Source: an uncultured Eubacteriales bacterium (GTDB lineage Bacteria; Bacillota; Clostridia; Oscillospirales; Oscillospiraceae). Taken from it: a DNA stretch of 42,488 nucleotides. The position numbers were made by a program, and so were the translations under genes. The stretch covers positions 1 through 42,488 of the forward strand of contig ONSW01000006.1 in assembly GCA_900320595.1 (NCBI GenBank). The letters are read 5' to 3'. The notes beneath the pieces are model-generated. The model saw only the letters and a program-made list of their open reading frames with translations. It did not search any database and had not been told where the DNA came from. This document shows, piece after piece, positions 17,286 through 24,641 of this stretch (its first letter is position 1; every line of letters begins with the position of its first letter).

Positions 17286-18666
17286 CTTTCAGCTCCATAA
17301 CGATTTTTTTGAACGTATTTCCTCGCTCTGCGAAGTTTTTGAAGTGGTCGAACGACGCGCAGGCCGGCGAGAGAAGCACGATGTCCCCTTCTTCCGCAGC
17401 ACGGGCAGCGGCGTAAACGGCATCGCGGAAGTTATCGATCATCTCAAAGGGAACGGGGCTTTCGGCATACAGCGAGGAAGCAACGATCGCAGAGCGGATC
17501 TTTTCGGCCGTATCGCCCGTAATAAACACCTTTTTGGCATAGCGGCACAGGTCGTCACCGAGTCCGTCAAAGGCAATGTGCTTGTCATATCCGCCGACAA
17601 GGATGATCGGCTTGCGTTTCACCGCGCGAAGACCGGCGCCGGTCCGTGTCGGACTGGAGGCGATGGAATCATTGATGAAAAGAACCCCGCAAAGTGTGCG
17701 TACCTGCTCAAGTCTGTGCTCGACGCCGCCGAAGCTCATGGCGACGCTACGGCAGATCTCATCATTCACAAGACCGTCGGTAGCGCAAAAAGCCGTCAGA
17801 TAGTTCAGAACATTGTGTTCGCCCGGGATCCGAATGTCCGCGGCGTCCATGATCTTGCTCGCTTTGCCGTCATGAACGCGGAAGAGCTCTCCTCCAAGGC
17901 AGAATGCACCGTCTTTTACCGCCGATTTATCAGAAAAATATACGATGTTCGATTTCGCGGCGGCGGCATAATACGGCGAGTGCTCATCGTCAAGATTCAG
18001 CACCAGCCTGTCGGAGCTCTCCTGACGCGCGAAAATCGACATTTTGGCATCGATATAATCCTGATAATCCTTGTGCTTATCAAGATGGTTTGGCGAAATG
18101 TTGGTTATGACAGCGACATTCGGCCGGCAGCTCATGCTGTGGAGCTGGAACGAGCTGAGTTCCAGAACGGCGATATCGTCTTTTTTCATCAACGGCACAT
18201 CACAGAGAAGCGGGCGCCCGATATTACCGCCGAGATGCACCGTATAGCCGGCGGCTTTCAAAAGCTCCGAGATCACGGTGGTCGTCGTGGTTTTACCGTC
18301 GCTGCCCGTAACCGCGATCGTCCGGCAGGGACACAGCTGGAAAAAGACCTCCATCTCGGAGGTGACGACGCTCCCCTTTTCTCTGGCGGCAAGAAGATTC
18401 TCGTCAAAGGGCATCAATCCCGGCGTTCGGAAAATAAGATCCTGGTCGAGCCCTTCCAGATACGCCTCGCCCAGCTTCAACTCCGCATGGAGAGAGACCA
18501 GCTCTTCCCCGTCCCGGCCAAGTACGTCAAGTGTGCGCTTGTCACATACGGTGACATGGCATCCGTTTTTAAGAAGCAGACGGATCAGCGGCATATTGCT
18601 GACGCCCGCGCCGATCACGGCGATGCGCTTATCCCGAATCGATTGTACGTATTCCTGAAGAGTCAA
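17260..18666 (-). CDS. murD: UDP-N-acetylmuramoyl-L-alanine:D-glutamate ligase
   Basis: Adds D-glutamate to UDP-MurNAc-L-Ala in cytoplasmic peptidoglycan precursor synthesis. The roughly 468-residue Mur ligase has an N-terminal Rossmann-like domain (VIGAGVSN), the ATP loop TGSDGKTTTTT near 120-130 and the C-terminal VGGYDKHIAFD segment typical of MurD. The frame opens with GTG at 18675, but that codon overlaps the only Shine-Dalgarno-like element (GAGGTGA). The TTG at 18666 is 6 nt downstream of it and is preferred. Unusually it is not in a mra/mur cluster but heads an operon with ynbB-like and ligA genes. Confidence 0.95.
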   Translation of the reverse strand: MTLQEYVQSIRDKRIAVIGAGVSNMPLIRLLLKNGCHVTVCDKRTLDVLGRDGEELVSLHAELKLGEAYLEGLDQDLIFRTPGLMPFDENLLAAREKGSVVTSEMEVFFQLCPCRTIAVTGSDGKTTTTTVISELLKAAGYTVHLGGNIGRPLLCDVPLMKKDDIAVLELSSFQLHSMSCRPNVAVITNISPNHLDKHKDYQDYIDAKMSIFARQESSDRLVLNLDDEHSPYYAAAAKSNIVYFSDKSAVKDGAFCLGGELFRVHDGKASKIMDAADIRIPGEHNVLNYLTAFCATDGLVNDEICRSVAMSFGGVEHRLEQVRTLCGVLFINDSIASSPTRTGAGLRAVKRKPIILVGGYDKHIAFDGLGDDLCRYAKKVFITGDTAEKIRSAIVASSLYAESPVPFEMIDNFRDAVYAAARAAEEGDIVLLSPACASFDHFKNFAERGNTFKKIVMELKDEDIGHHR

Positions 18667-18689
18667 AACTATCACCTCATAACGTTTGA

Positions 18690-18718
18690 ATTATAAGACT
18701 TTTAGCTCATGAATACAA
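18690..18718 (-). promoter_or_regulatory. sigma-A promoter of murD
   Basis: TTGTAT (18718-18713), 17 bp, TATAAT (18695-18690) on the minus strand, back to back with the rnpB promoter. Confidence 0.78.
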
Positions 18719-18726
18719 GTTTATTG

Positions 18727-18755
18727 TTGACTTGCCCGGGCGATTTGGATAAAAT
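18727..18755 (+). promoter_or_regulatory. sigma-A promoter of rnpB
   Basis: TTGACT (18727-18732), 17 bp, TAAAAT (18750-18755). The expected start near 18762 matches the 5' end of the RNase P RNA. Confidence 0.88.
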
Positions 18756-18763
18756 AAGCCCCG

Positions 18764-19106
18764 TGAGCAGACCGAACGACCGCGGGCGCAAGGCGAAAGC
18801 CTGCGAATGAGGAAAGTCCGGGCTCCATAGGGCAAGGATAACGGGTAACGCCCGCCAGGGGTGACCCTCGGACAAGTGCAACAGAAATAGACTACCTCGC
18901 TTTTGCGGGGAAAAGGTGGAAAGGTGGGGTAAGAGCCCACCCGCCGCATGGAGACATGTCGGTGCTGTAAACTCTATCCGGAGCAACACCGTGGGAGAGC
19001 ATAAAGGTCGGCCCGGCCGCTCTCGGGAGGTGGCTTGAGCCTGTCGGCAACGGCAGGCCTAGATAGATGGTCGTTTAAGACAGAACCCGGCTTACAGATC
19101 TGCTCA
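18764..19106 (+). ncRNA. rnpB: RNase P RNA (catalytic subunit)
   Basis: Ribozyme that removes 5' leaders from tRNA precursors. Conserved bacterial blocks are present in order: ATGAGGAAAGTCCGGGCTCC at 18807-18826, an ACAGAAA element near 18881, GGTAAGAG near 18929, a GGCAACGGCAGGCCTAGATAG block near 19049, and ACAGAACCCGGCTTAC at 19080-19095. The P1 helix closes the molecule (TGAGCAGA at 18764-18771 with TCTGCTCA at 19099-19106), which sets both ends. A sigma-A promoter lies upstream and an intrinsic terminator starts 4 bp after. The exact structural class was not assigned. Confidence 0.96.
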
Positions 19107-19110
19107 TATC

Positions 19111-19148
19111 AAAAAGAGCCTCCGTCAAACTTGACGAAGGCTCTTTTT
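19111..19148. terminator. bidirectional terminator between rnpB and the FUSC-HAD gene
   Basis: A long near-perfect stem (AAAAAGAGCC at 19111-19120 with GGCTCTTTTT at 19139-19148, plus CGTCAA/TTGACG inside) ends in a T-run on both strands. Confidence 0.93.
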
Positions 19149-19149
19149 C

Positions 19150-20463
19150 TCACAGACGGAATATGTTGCGCCAGCCGCGAATGCTAACCGGCTCAAAGCG
19201 TTTTTTCAGTTCCTTGACGACAAGATCACGGTCGGCATTCGGGATATAGACGTCATAGCGCCCCTCTATGCTCCCCATGGTCACTGTCTTTTCAATGCCC
19301 ATGATCTGTTTGAGCTCTTCGAGCATCGCGTCCTTTGAGACGGCGGCATCATAGATCTTTATCCCCGCATACCCGGGGAATTCCGTTTTTTCTGCCACAA
19401 TGCGATACTCTTCCGCCCAGGGTCTGCAGTGAAGATCAAATAGGATCTGTTCGATTTTATCCTCCGTATCTACCACGAAAAGGTACAGCACATCATCGTT
19501 CGGGTCGGTTTTGCTCTGCACATAATTCCGATAGGGTGAACTTCTTTTTTTGCTGAAAATCTGAGCCATTCCTTCGTTTGCAAGAGCCTTGTACCGGACG
19601 ACAAGCAGATTTTGCTCAACGCTGTTTGAGAAATAGCCCAGCCCTATCTCTTCTGCCCAGGCAAGGAGTCTCGCTGTTTTTTCCGGCTGCATCGGAACGG
19701 TGCGCAGATACTCCATGGTATCGAGCTTGTATAAAGCAGCACCGTTCATCGTAATGATCGGATAAGGAAGCTTGACGCCGGCGAGAAGCTCGCGCACAGT
19801 CGCCTGCGTCTCGGATGTGGATACGGTAAACCTGGCTCCGTCTTCGATCAGCCGATTCAGCTCCACCTTGGAATAAGGCGAGAGTTTTCGGTCAGAGCCC
19901 AGGATCGTATCTCCGATCCCGGATACAAAGAGCGTATCGGTGTTGCGCAGACGCGGTAAATGAAGACGGTTGACGATCTCGGCGATCAGAACGCCGATCA
20001 GCGTATCGAGCATACGGTTGAAGGCAAATAAATACGGGTTTGCGTCCCCGATATGATTCACCGCGATACTCAAAAAGACAACCGCTGAGAAATAGGACGC
20101 TTCCGTTGCTTTGAGCAGAACAGTCGAATAGAGCACGATCCCGGTAAAAAGACCGAGCAGCAGAAAATGTGACCACTCGTCCGGTATCCCGTCATAGAGC
20201 AGCCCCAGTTCGAGCAAAAGTGTCAACAGACCCCAGAAAGCGCCGATCAGCGTACCGACAAGCCTCTTTCGCGCCACCTTTCCCATCTCTTTGGTATAGG
20301 GCTGCAAACATTGCAGTGCGGCGATCACGGAATAAAACGGGATCCCGCTTTGCCCGCGCAGAAAATACACGGCAAAGCAAAGCCATACGGCAACCATGGA
20401 GCGAAAGATGCGCTGTCCGGGGATCGGCAGATGTCTATGTGTCAGATGGCTGGGATCAATCAT
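19150..20463 (-). CDS. FUSC/aromatic-acid-exporter membrane domain fused to a degenerate Cof-type HAD domain
   Basis: Residues 1-166 form about six membrane helices with FUSC/ArAE hallmarks (RKRLVGTLIGAFWG at 65-78; NRMLDTLIGVLIAEIVNR at 149-166). Residues about 175-437 align in layout with Cof-type HAD phosphatases: VSTSETQATVRELLAG (214-229), LPYPIITMNGAALY (232-245) and a Lys in VSKDAM (Lys377). The HAD nucleophile motif DxDGT reads GIGDT (182-186), losing both aspartates, and the GDGxND motif is not recognisable. The cytoplasmic domain is therefore probably a binding or regulatory module, not a phosphatase. The start has AAGGAA upstream and overlaps the GNAT stop by 8 bp. Substrate unknown. 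Confidence 0.72.
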   Translation of the reverse strand: MIDPSHLTHRHLPIPGQRIFRSMVAVWLCFAVYFLRGQSGIPFYSVIAALQCLQPYTKEMGKVARKRLVGTLIGAFWGLLTLLLELGLLYDGIPDEWSHFLLLGLFTGIVLYSTVLLKATEASYFSAVVFLSIAVNHIGDANPYLFAFNRMLDTLIGVLIAEIVNRLHLPRLRNTDTLFVSGIGDTILGSDRKLSPYSKVELNRLIEDGARFTVSTSETQATVRELLAGVKLPYPIITMNGAALYKLDTMEYLRTVPMQPEKTARLLAWAEEIGLGYFSNSVEQNLLVVRYKALANEGMAQIFSKKRSSPYRNYVQSKTDPNDDVLYLFVVDTEDKIEQILFDLHCRPWAEEYRIVAEKTEFPGYAGIKIYDAAVSKDAMLEELKQIMGIEKTVTMGSIEGRYDVYIPNADRDLVVKELKKRFEPVSIRGWRNIFRL

Positions 20464-20923
20464 TTTTCAATTCCTTTTCAAGAATATAACGCTGTGGGGT
20501 CATACCGATCTTTTGGTAGAGGAAAAGTGCATCCCTGTTGAAATTCCAGACGTGCAGTTCGATACGCTGCGCCTCTTTTTCCCGAGCCCAGTTATCCACA
20601 GCTTCCATCAAAGCAGAGGCAATCCCTCTTCTGCGAGATCCCGGCTCGACATACAAATTGTCCACACAAACACTGACCGTCTTCTCCCGCCATACAGACG
20701 CGCGAATAAGTCCCAGCATTTTTGTCTCCTCAAAAGCTCCGATCATGAGACAATCAGGTTCGGAAATCACCTGAAGAAAGGCGTCATAAGGGTAAGATAT
20801 CTCCCTTTTTTGAAAGAAATCCGGTCTTGCGTTACAATGCAGCTCATCCAGAGCATCGAAAAAAACAAGCGCTGCCGGGTAATCTTCTTTTGTTAATCTT
20901 CGAATAAACATATGCTCTCTCAT
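20456..20923 (-). CDS. GNAT-family N-acetyltransferase
   Basis: The roughly 155-residue acetyl-CoA-dependent acyltransferase has motif A with the pyrophosphate loop RRRGIASALM and the preceding VDNLYVEPGSR strand, then the C-terminal LYQKIGM signature. The substrate cannot be predicted. Start choice is uncertain: ATG codons occur at 20941, 20923 and 20911 and none has a strong ribosome-binding site. The core fold begins at MFIRRLTKED (20911). It overlaps the FUSC-HAD gene by 8 bp, so the two are probably cotranslated. Confidence 0.87.
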   Translation of the reverse strand: MREHMFIRRLTKEDYPAALVFFDALDELHCNARPDFFQKREISYPYDAFLQVISEPDCLMIGAFEETKMLGLIRASVWREKTVSVCVDNLYVEPGSRRRGIASALMEAVDNWAREKEAQRIELHVWNFNRDALFLYQKIGMTPQRYILEKELKND

Positions 20924-20956
20924 TTCTAGGAACCGCCCCATTCAGCAGCGGATGCA

Positions 20957-20989
20957 ATCAGGGGAAGGCGAAAACCGTCTTCCCCTGAT
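20957..20989 (-). terminator. stem-loop after yebC (weak terminator)
   Basis: A perfect 11-bp stem ATCAGGGGAAG / CTTCCCCTGAT (20957-20967 with 20979-20989) lies downstream of yebC. There is no T-tract on the minus strand, so partial read-through into the GNAT gene is plausible. Confidence 0.5.
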
Positions 20990-21011
20990 AGTACTATTGA
21001 AAACGAAAGAT

Positions 21012-21752
21012 TTATTCCGCGTCTTCCCAGTTGTGCCAGACGTTCTGGACGTCGTCATTGTCTTCGAACATGTCGAGCATCTTCTGCATGTTCTTGATGT
21101 CGTCCTCGTTCGTCAGCTTGATATAGCCGTTCTGCGGAAGCATTTCGACCTGGGCGGAAAGAAGCGTGTAACCCTTGGCCGTCAGCGCGTCAGCAACAGC
21201 AGCAATGTCGTCTTCGGCGGTATACACGTTGTAAACCTGATCTTCGGGCTCGAAATCGGCGGCGCCGGCATCGAGCGCGTCCATCATGACGGTATCCTCG
21301 TCCAGCTCCTCGTCCTCGTTATCGATCACGATAACGCCCTTGCGGTCAAAGGACCAGGAAACGCAGTTTGCCGTACCCATATTGCCGTTGTATTTATCAA
21401 AATAATGACGGATCTCGCCAGCCGTGCGGTTGCGGTTATCGGTCATGGTCTCGACGATAACGGCGACGCCCTGCGGGCCGTAGCCTTCGTACGTGATCTT
21501 TTCATAGTTTTCGGTGTTGCCGGAGCCGAGCGCCTTGTCGATGGTGCGCTTGATGTTATCATTGGGCATGTTGGCGGCTTTTGCTTTGGCGATAACGGCA
21601 GCAAGCTTGGAGTTGCTGCGCGGATCACCGCTGCCGCCCTCTTTGACCGCAACGACCATTTCACGTGCGATTTTGGTAAAGGCCTGCGCGCGCTTCGCGT
21701 CGGCAGCGCCCTTTGTTTTCTGAATATTGTGCCACTTGGAATGTCCTGACAT
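21012..21752 (-). CDS. yebC: YebC/PmpR-family protein (transcriptional or translational regulator)
   Basis: The 246-residue protein has the family N-terminus MSGHSKWHNIQKTKGAADAK, the YEGYGPQGVA segment, and an acidic C-terminus (EDNDDVQNVWHNWEDAE). Members have been described as DNA-binding regulators, and more recently some as translation factors helping ribosomes at proline stretches. The role here is not decided by sequence. A GAAGGGAC site precedes the ATG. It has its own promoter and no Holliday-junction (ruv) genes next to it. Confidence 0.96.
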   Translation of the reverse strand: MSGHSKWHNIQKTKGAADAKRAQAFTKIAREMVVAVKEGGSGDPRSNSKLAAVIAKAKAANMPNDNIKRTIDKALGSGNTENYEKITYEGYGPQGVAVIVETMTDNRNRTAGEIRHYFDKYNGNMGTANCVSWSFDRKGVIVIDNEDEELDEDTVMMDALDAGAADFEPEDQVYNVYTAEDDIAAVADALTAKGYTLLSAQVEMLPQNGYIKLTNEDDIKNMQKMLDMFEDNDDVQNVWHNWEDAE

Positions 21753-21810
21753 GATCTTTCGTCCCTTCTATATCGAATACTATGCACAGTCATTGGATTT
21801 TTCGGCAATT

Positions 21811-21839
21811 AGTTTAGCACAACACCGTCCTTATGACAA
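21811..21839 (-). promoter_or_regulatory. sigma-A promoter of yebC
   Basis: TTGTCA (21839-21834), 17 bp, TAAACT (21816-21811) on the minus strand. The leader is about 50 nt. Confidence 0.72.
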
Positions 21840-21852
21840 GTGTTAATTTAAA

Positions 21853-21889
21853 AGCCCCGACCTGTTCTGAACAGGCCGGGGCTATTTTT
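21853..21889. terminator. terminator ending the long cdaA-to-DUF3794 cluster
   Basis: A near-perfect stem of about 14 bp (AGCCCCGACCTGTTC at 21853-21867 with GAACAGGCCGGGGCT at 21869-21883, with the innermost bases in the loop) is followed by TTTT on the minus strand and by ATTTTT on the plus strand. Confidence 0.9.
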
Positions 21890-21891
21890 GC

Positions 21892-23385
21892 TCAACTCCT
21901 GGGAATCAAAAGAATATGCGGCGGGAGCTCATATTTTCCGCTCATTTCCTCGATCGCGGCAACGCTCGTATGATACCGCTTGGCAAGCTCCCAAACGCTT
22001 TCGTTTTTCTGCCTCGTCAAAGTCAGCGCAGGAAGCCCTGCCAAAGAATAGGCATTGTCGGTATCCAGCAGAATGGAAGAGATCGCGCAAAGCTCAGCAT
22101 AGTCGAATGTGTCAAAATCAAATTGTATCTCGGCGGAAAATGAAATCCTGTTCTGTTCGGTCCTGACCTCATAAGAAAGAAGTCTGGCTTGACTTAGCTC
22201 ACAGCAGTCATCAGGCATTTGCATCTCAAATGAAAGCAGTTTTTGTGAAACGCTGAGGCTACCGTCTTCCGCTCTCAATACGCCGCTTATGACCGCAGAT
22301 GCGACTGCCTTCCCGTCACGGATCGCATAAGACAGGAGTTCTCCCCTTTTGGCAACAATTGAATACGCGGTTTCATCACTATCGCTTTGCTCCTCGGCCG
22401 CTGCGCTGTGCGTTTCCCGACGCCGCGATGAACAAACCGAAAGTGCCTTTTCTTCACGCTGTAAGGGAAAGCGCGTACTGAATGCGTCGGAAAGATAGGT
22501 CATCTCTTTTTCTGCGCAAAAGCTGATCTGCGCAACGGCGTGTATTTCCGCCTCTACGACCTTGGAGCCGTTCACCGCGTCGGCAAGAGTGGCATACAAA
22601 GCTGTCGGCTGAAGGATCACACTGCCGATATCGACGTCCTCGCCGGGCGAGTCTATCAGAACACTGAAAGGTATGCACTGCGCTGAGAACTGTGGCAGAA
22701 GCGAGGACTCTGTTTCGTATCCGAAGCGGAGCTCCGCGCCTCCTTTGAGAAGGAGCTTGCTTCCGATCATCTGATGCTCATAGCACACAAGCTCGGCGTG
22801 CGAACAGACGATCTGGGTGACAGACTCATCCGAAGGGAGCGGGATCTGCTCGCTTATAACAAAGGTTTTCTCGGTTACCTCTGTTGTGAGCATGCAGCTT
22901 TTCTTATCCCAAAGCAGCTGCATCCCGTTTTCTACGTTCGTATCTATTTGAACGGAAAGCGGAAATACATCCTCCGTCCAGGCGGTAAGTTCGACGTTGA
23001 TCGCTAGCTGAAGGGCGATTTTTCTGCTGTTCACCAGTCGGGTCTGGACACCTTGAGATACGATCGAAGCCTGGAGAACGGAATCGGCTGTAACAGCCTC
23101 ACTGTCAAAATCGACCGTAAAGTCCTTCACAAGACTGACGCAGCGGAGCCGTTCAAGCCCCTCGGCAATATAAAACAGATTGATTTCAGCACTGCCGTTG
23201 ACGCTGGCACCGTGTGACGTGAGATCCTTCCCCTTTAACAAAAGCTGGATCTCTGTAAAAGCAAGTTTCGCAATGTCCTCATATCGGTCCGGAACGATGA
23301 AGTCGGCATGTTCCTGGATCATTTTAGTCTGCCGGAAGACTTCCTTTCGGCAGGAGATGTTTTTCTGGTCTAAAGAAATTTCCAT
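21892..23385 (-). CDS. DUF3794 (SPOCS) repeat protein with C-terminal LysM domain, probable spore envelope protein
   Basis: The 497-residue soluble protein has DUF3794/SPOCS-type beta domains over roughly 30-260 (with KGKDLTSHGASVNGSAEINLFYIAEG) and again near 330-430. A LysM domain (about 450-495, ESVWELAKRYHTSVAAIEEMSG) binds peptidoglycan-type glycans. This pairing is typical of Clostridia spore-coat or cortex-associated proteins and resembles SpoVID/SafA logic. GGGGAGAG lies 6 nt before the ATG. It directly follows spoVM, and a sigma-E-like promoter overlaps the spoVM stop codon, consistent with mother-cell expression. Confidence 0.88.
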   Translation of the reverse strand: MEISLDQKNISCRKEVFRQTKMIQEHADFIVPDRYEDIAKLAFTEIQLLLKGKDLTSHGASVNGSAEINLFYIAEGLERLRCVSLVKDFTVDFDSEAVTADSVLQASIVSQGVQTRLVNSRKIALQLAINVELTAWTEDVFPLSVQIDTNVENGMQLLWDKKSCMLTTEVTEKTFVISEQIPLPSDESVTQIVCSHAELVCYEHQMIGSKLLLKGGAELRFGYETESSLLPQFSAQCIPFSVLIDSPGEDVDIGSVILQPTALYATLADAVNGSKVVEAEIHAVAQISFCAEKEMTYLSDAFSTRFPLQREEKALSVCSSRRRETHSAAAEEQSDSDETAYSIVAKRGELLSYAIRDGKAVASAVISGVLRAEDGSLSVSQKLLSFEMQMPDDCCELSQARLLSYEVRTEQNRISFSAEIQFDFDTFDYAELCAISSILLDTDNAYSLAGLPALTLTRQKNESVWELAKRYHTSVAAIEEMSGKYELPPHILLIPRS

Positions 23386-23416
23386 ATGCGTCTCTCCCCT
23401 ATTTCGTGCTTGGTAC

Positions 23417-23445
23417 AGGGTATGAGACAGGCCGTGTGTTTATGC
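23417..23445 (-). promoter_or_regulatory. candidate sigma-E promoter of the DUF3794/LysM gene
   Basis: GCATAAA (23445-23439), 14 bp, CATACCCT (23424-23417) on the minus strand fits the sigma-E pattern (ATA-type -35, CATAnnnT-type -10). The -35 overlaps the spoVM stop codon. The predicted leader is about 25 nt. Confidence 0.5.
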
Positions 23446-23511
23446 CCGTTTTCGAAACAGCAAAATGATTTTGGCAATCGGCGCGGGCATACGAAAAACA
23501 AAGATTTTCAT
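23440..23511 (-). CDS. spoVM: stage V sporulation protein M (SpoVM)
   Basis: This 23-residue reading frame (MKIFVFRMPAPIAKIILLFR then KRA) matches SpoVM in length, in the MK start, in the single amphipathic helix and in Pro at position 9, the residue that B. subtilis SpoVM needs to recognise the curved forespore membrane. SpoVM anchors SpoIVA and so nucleates the spore coat. AAGGAA lies 7 nt upstream. The location downstream of prpC-prkC-rsgA reproduces the B. subtilis neighbourhood, which strongly supports the call. It starts 13 bp after the small membrane-protein gene and is too short for usual gene finders. Confidence 0.88.
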   Translation of the reverse strand: MKIFVFRMPAPIAKIILLFRKRA

Positions 23512-23524
23512 AGAACAGTTCCTT

Positions 23525-23677
23525 TCAGCAGCATCGAAGCAGCCATAAACCGCCACCGATCAGCGCACCGGCCAACACAAACCACCAAAAGGATTTCGGC
23601 AACACGATGGACAGGATGATCACAACGCCGATCCCGATCGCTATCAGCCCCCAGAAATTCATTCCGTTTCTGCGCAT
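23525..23677 (-). CDS. small two-helix membrane protein between rsgA and spoVM
   Basis: The 50-residue protein starts MRRNGMNFWG and has two hydrophobic helices (about 7-24 and 27-46) joined by LPKSFWW, ending in CC. No known function. The ATG at 23677 is preferred to one 11 codons earlier because AAGGGG lies 9 nt upstream. That ribosome-binding site is embedded in a 12-bp inverted repeat. Its place between rsgA and spoVM suggests a role in sporulation or envelope homeostasis, but this is inference only. Confidence 0.72.
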   Translation of the reverse strand: MRRNGMNFWGLIAIGIGVVIILSIVLPKSFWWFVLAGALIGGGLWLLRCC

Positions 23678-23683
23678 ATAAAC

Positions 23684-23727
23684 ACGCCCCTTCGCCAAAC
23701 GATAATACATTCTAAGCGAAGAGGCGT
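23684..23727 (-). promoter_or_regulatory. inverted repeat masking the ribosome-binding site of the small membrane protein
   Basis: A 12-bp stem with one mismatch/wobble pairs 23716-23727 with 23684-23695 across a 20-nt loop. The downstream arm contains the AAGGGG Shine-Dalgarno. In mRNA it could hold the site closed. It is not followed by a T-tract, so it is not a terminator. Confidence 0.55.
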
Positions 23728-23742
23728 CGTTTTATGACAGGT

Positions 23743-24630
23743 TTATGTAGTTTTCTGTTCCCAGGGTTTTTGCTTTGCCGTCAAATCGTACAGACGAACA
23801 TACGAGGAATAGCGGCTCATCCCGATCGCTCCGTTCTCAAGGGCCTCTCGTACGGCGCAGCCCGGCTCTTTCAGATGAGCGCAGTCGTCAAAGCGGCATT
23901 TTCCGATGTAGGGAGCGAACTCCGGGAAATCGTACTGAAGATCCTCCCTGGCGATCGTTTGCATCATCTGGATCTCAAAGGAGGCAAAGCCGGGCGTGTC
24001 GGCGATATAGGTGCTGTCTCCGATCGGATACAATTCCACATGTCTTGTCGTGTGCTTGCCGCGACCCAAGTGCTCGCTCACCTCGCCGGTCAGAATATTT
24101 GCGCCCGGAAGCAGCACATTCAGAATGCTGGATTTTCCGACGCCTGAGTTTCCGGTAAAGGCACAGACTTTACCGCGAAGGATGCGCCGCAGCTCCTCAG
24201 CGCCTTCTCCTGTTTCAGCGCTCGTACGGATCACCGTATACCCGGCAGCCGAGAAAATATCGAACAGTTCATCTCCGGCGTTCAAATCGACCTTGTTTAT
24301 GCAGATGACAAGCTCACAGTCGGACTCATGAGCGATGACCGCAACGCGATCGATCAAAAACGGATCGGTAACAGGGTTCACATTTGCAGCAATGAAAACG
24401 AGAGAGTCAATATTCGCAACCGCAGGGCGTATAAAGAAGTTCTTCCGCTCGCATACCGAATCGATCCTCCCGCTGCCGTCTGCATCGACGCGAAGCAGGA
24501 CACGATCGCCCACAAGCGGCGAAGTGCCGTCCAGACGGAACCGACCGCGCGCCTTACAGGCAACAATACCGTCAGATGTTTTAACATAATAGAAGCCGCT
24601 CAGGGCTTTGATGATGATTCCTTCTGTCAT
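23743..24630 (-). CDS. rsgA: ribosome small-subunit maturation GTPase RsgA
   Basis: Circularly permuted GTPase that checks late 30S assembly. The 295-residue protein shows the permuted motif order G4 NKVD (112-115), G1 GNSGVGKSS (160-168), G3 DTPGF (211-215), an N-terminal OB fold, and a C-terminal zinc site with Cys245, Cys250, His252 and Cys258. It follows prkC by 11 bp, as in many Firmicutes where the PASTA kinase phosphorylates this GTPase. A sporulation block (small membrane protein, spoVM) follows directly. Confidence 0.96.
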   Translation of the reverse strand: MTEGIIIKALSGFYYVKTSDGIVACKARGRFRLDGTSPLVGDRVLLRVDADGSGRIDSVCERKNFFIRPAVANIDSLVFIAANVNPVTDPFLIDRVAVIAHESDCELVICINKVDLNAGDELFDIFSAAGYTVIRTSAETGEGAEELRRILRGKVCAFTGNSGVGKSSILNVLLPGANILTGEVSEHLGRGKHTTRHVELYPIGDSTYIADTPGFASFEIQMMQTIAREDLQYDFPEFAPYIGKCRFDDCAHLKEPGCAVREALENGAIGMSRYSSYVRLYDLTAKQKPWEQKTT

Positions 24631-24641
24631 CGTTTCACTTA

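Noticed and set aside
17167-18696. 509-codon plus-strand open frame opposite murD
   Set aside because: It is antisense to a clear MurD, has no family motifs and no ribosome-binding site. It arises from codon bias of the real gene.
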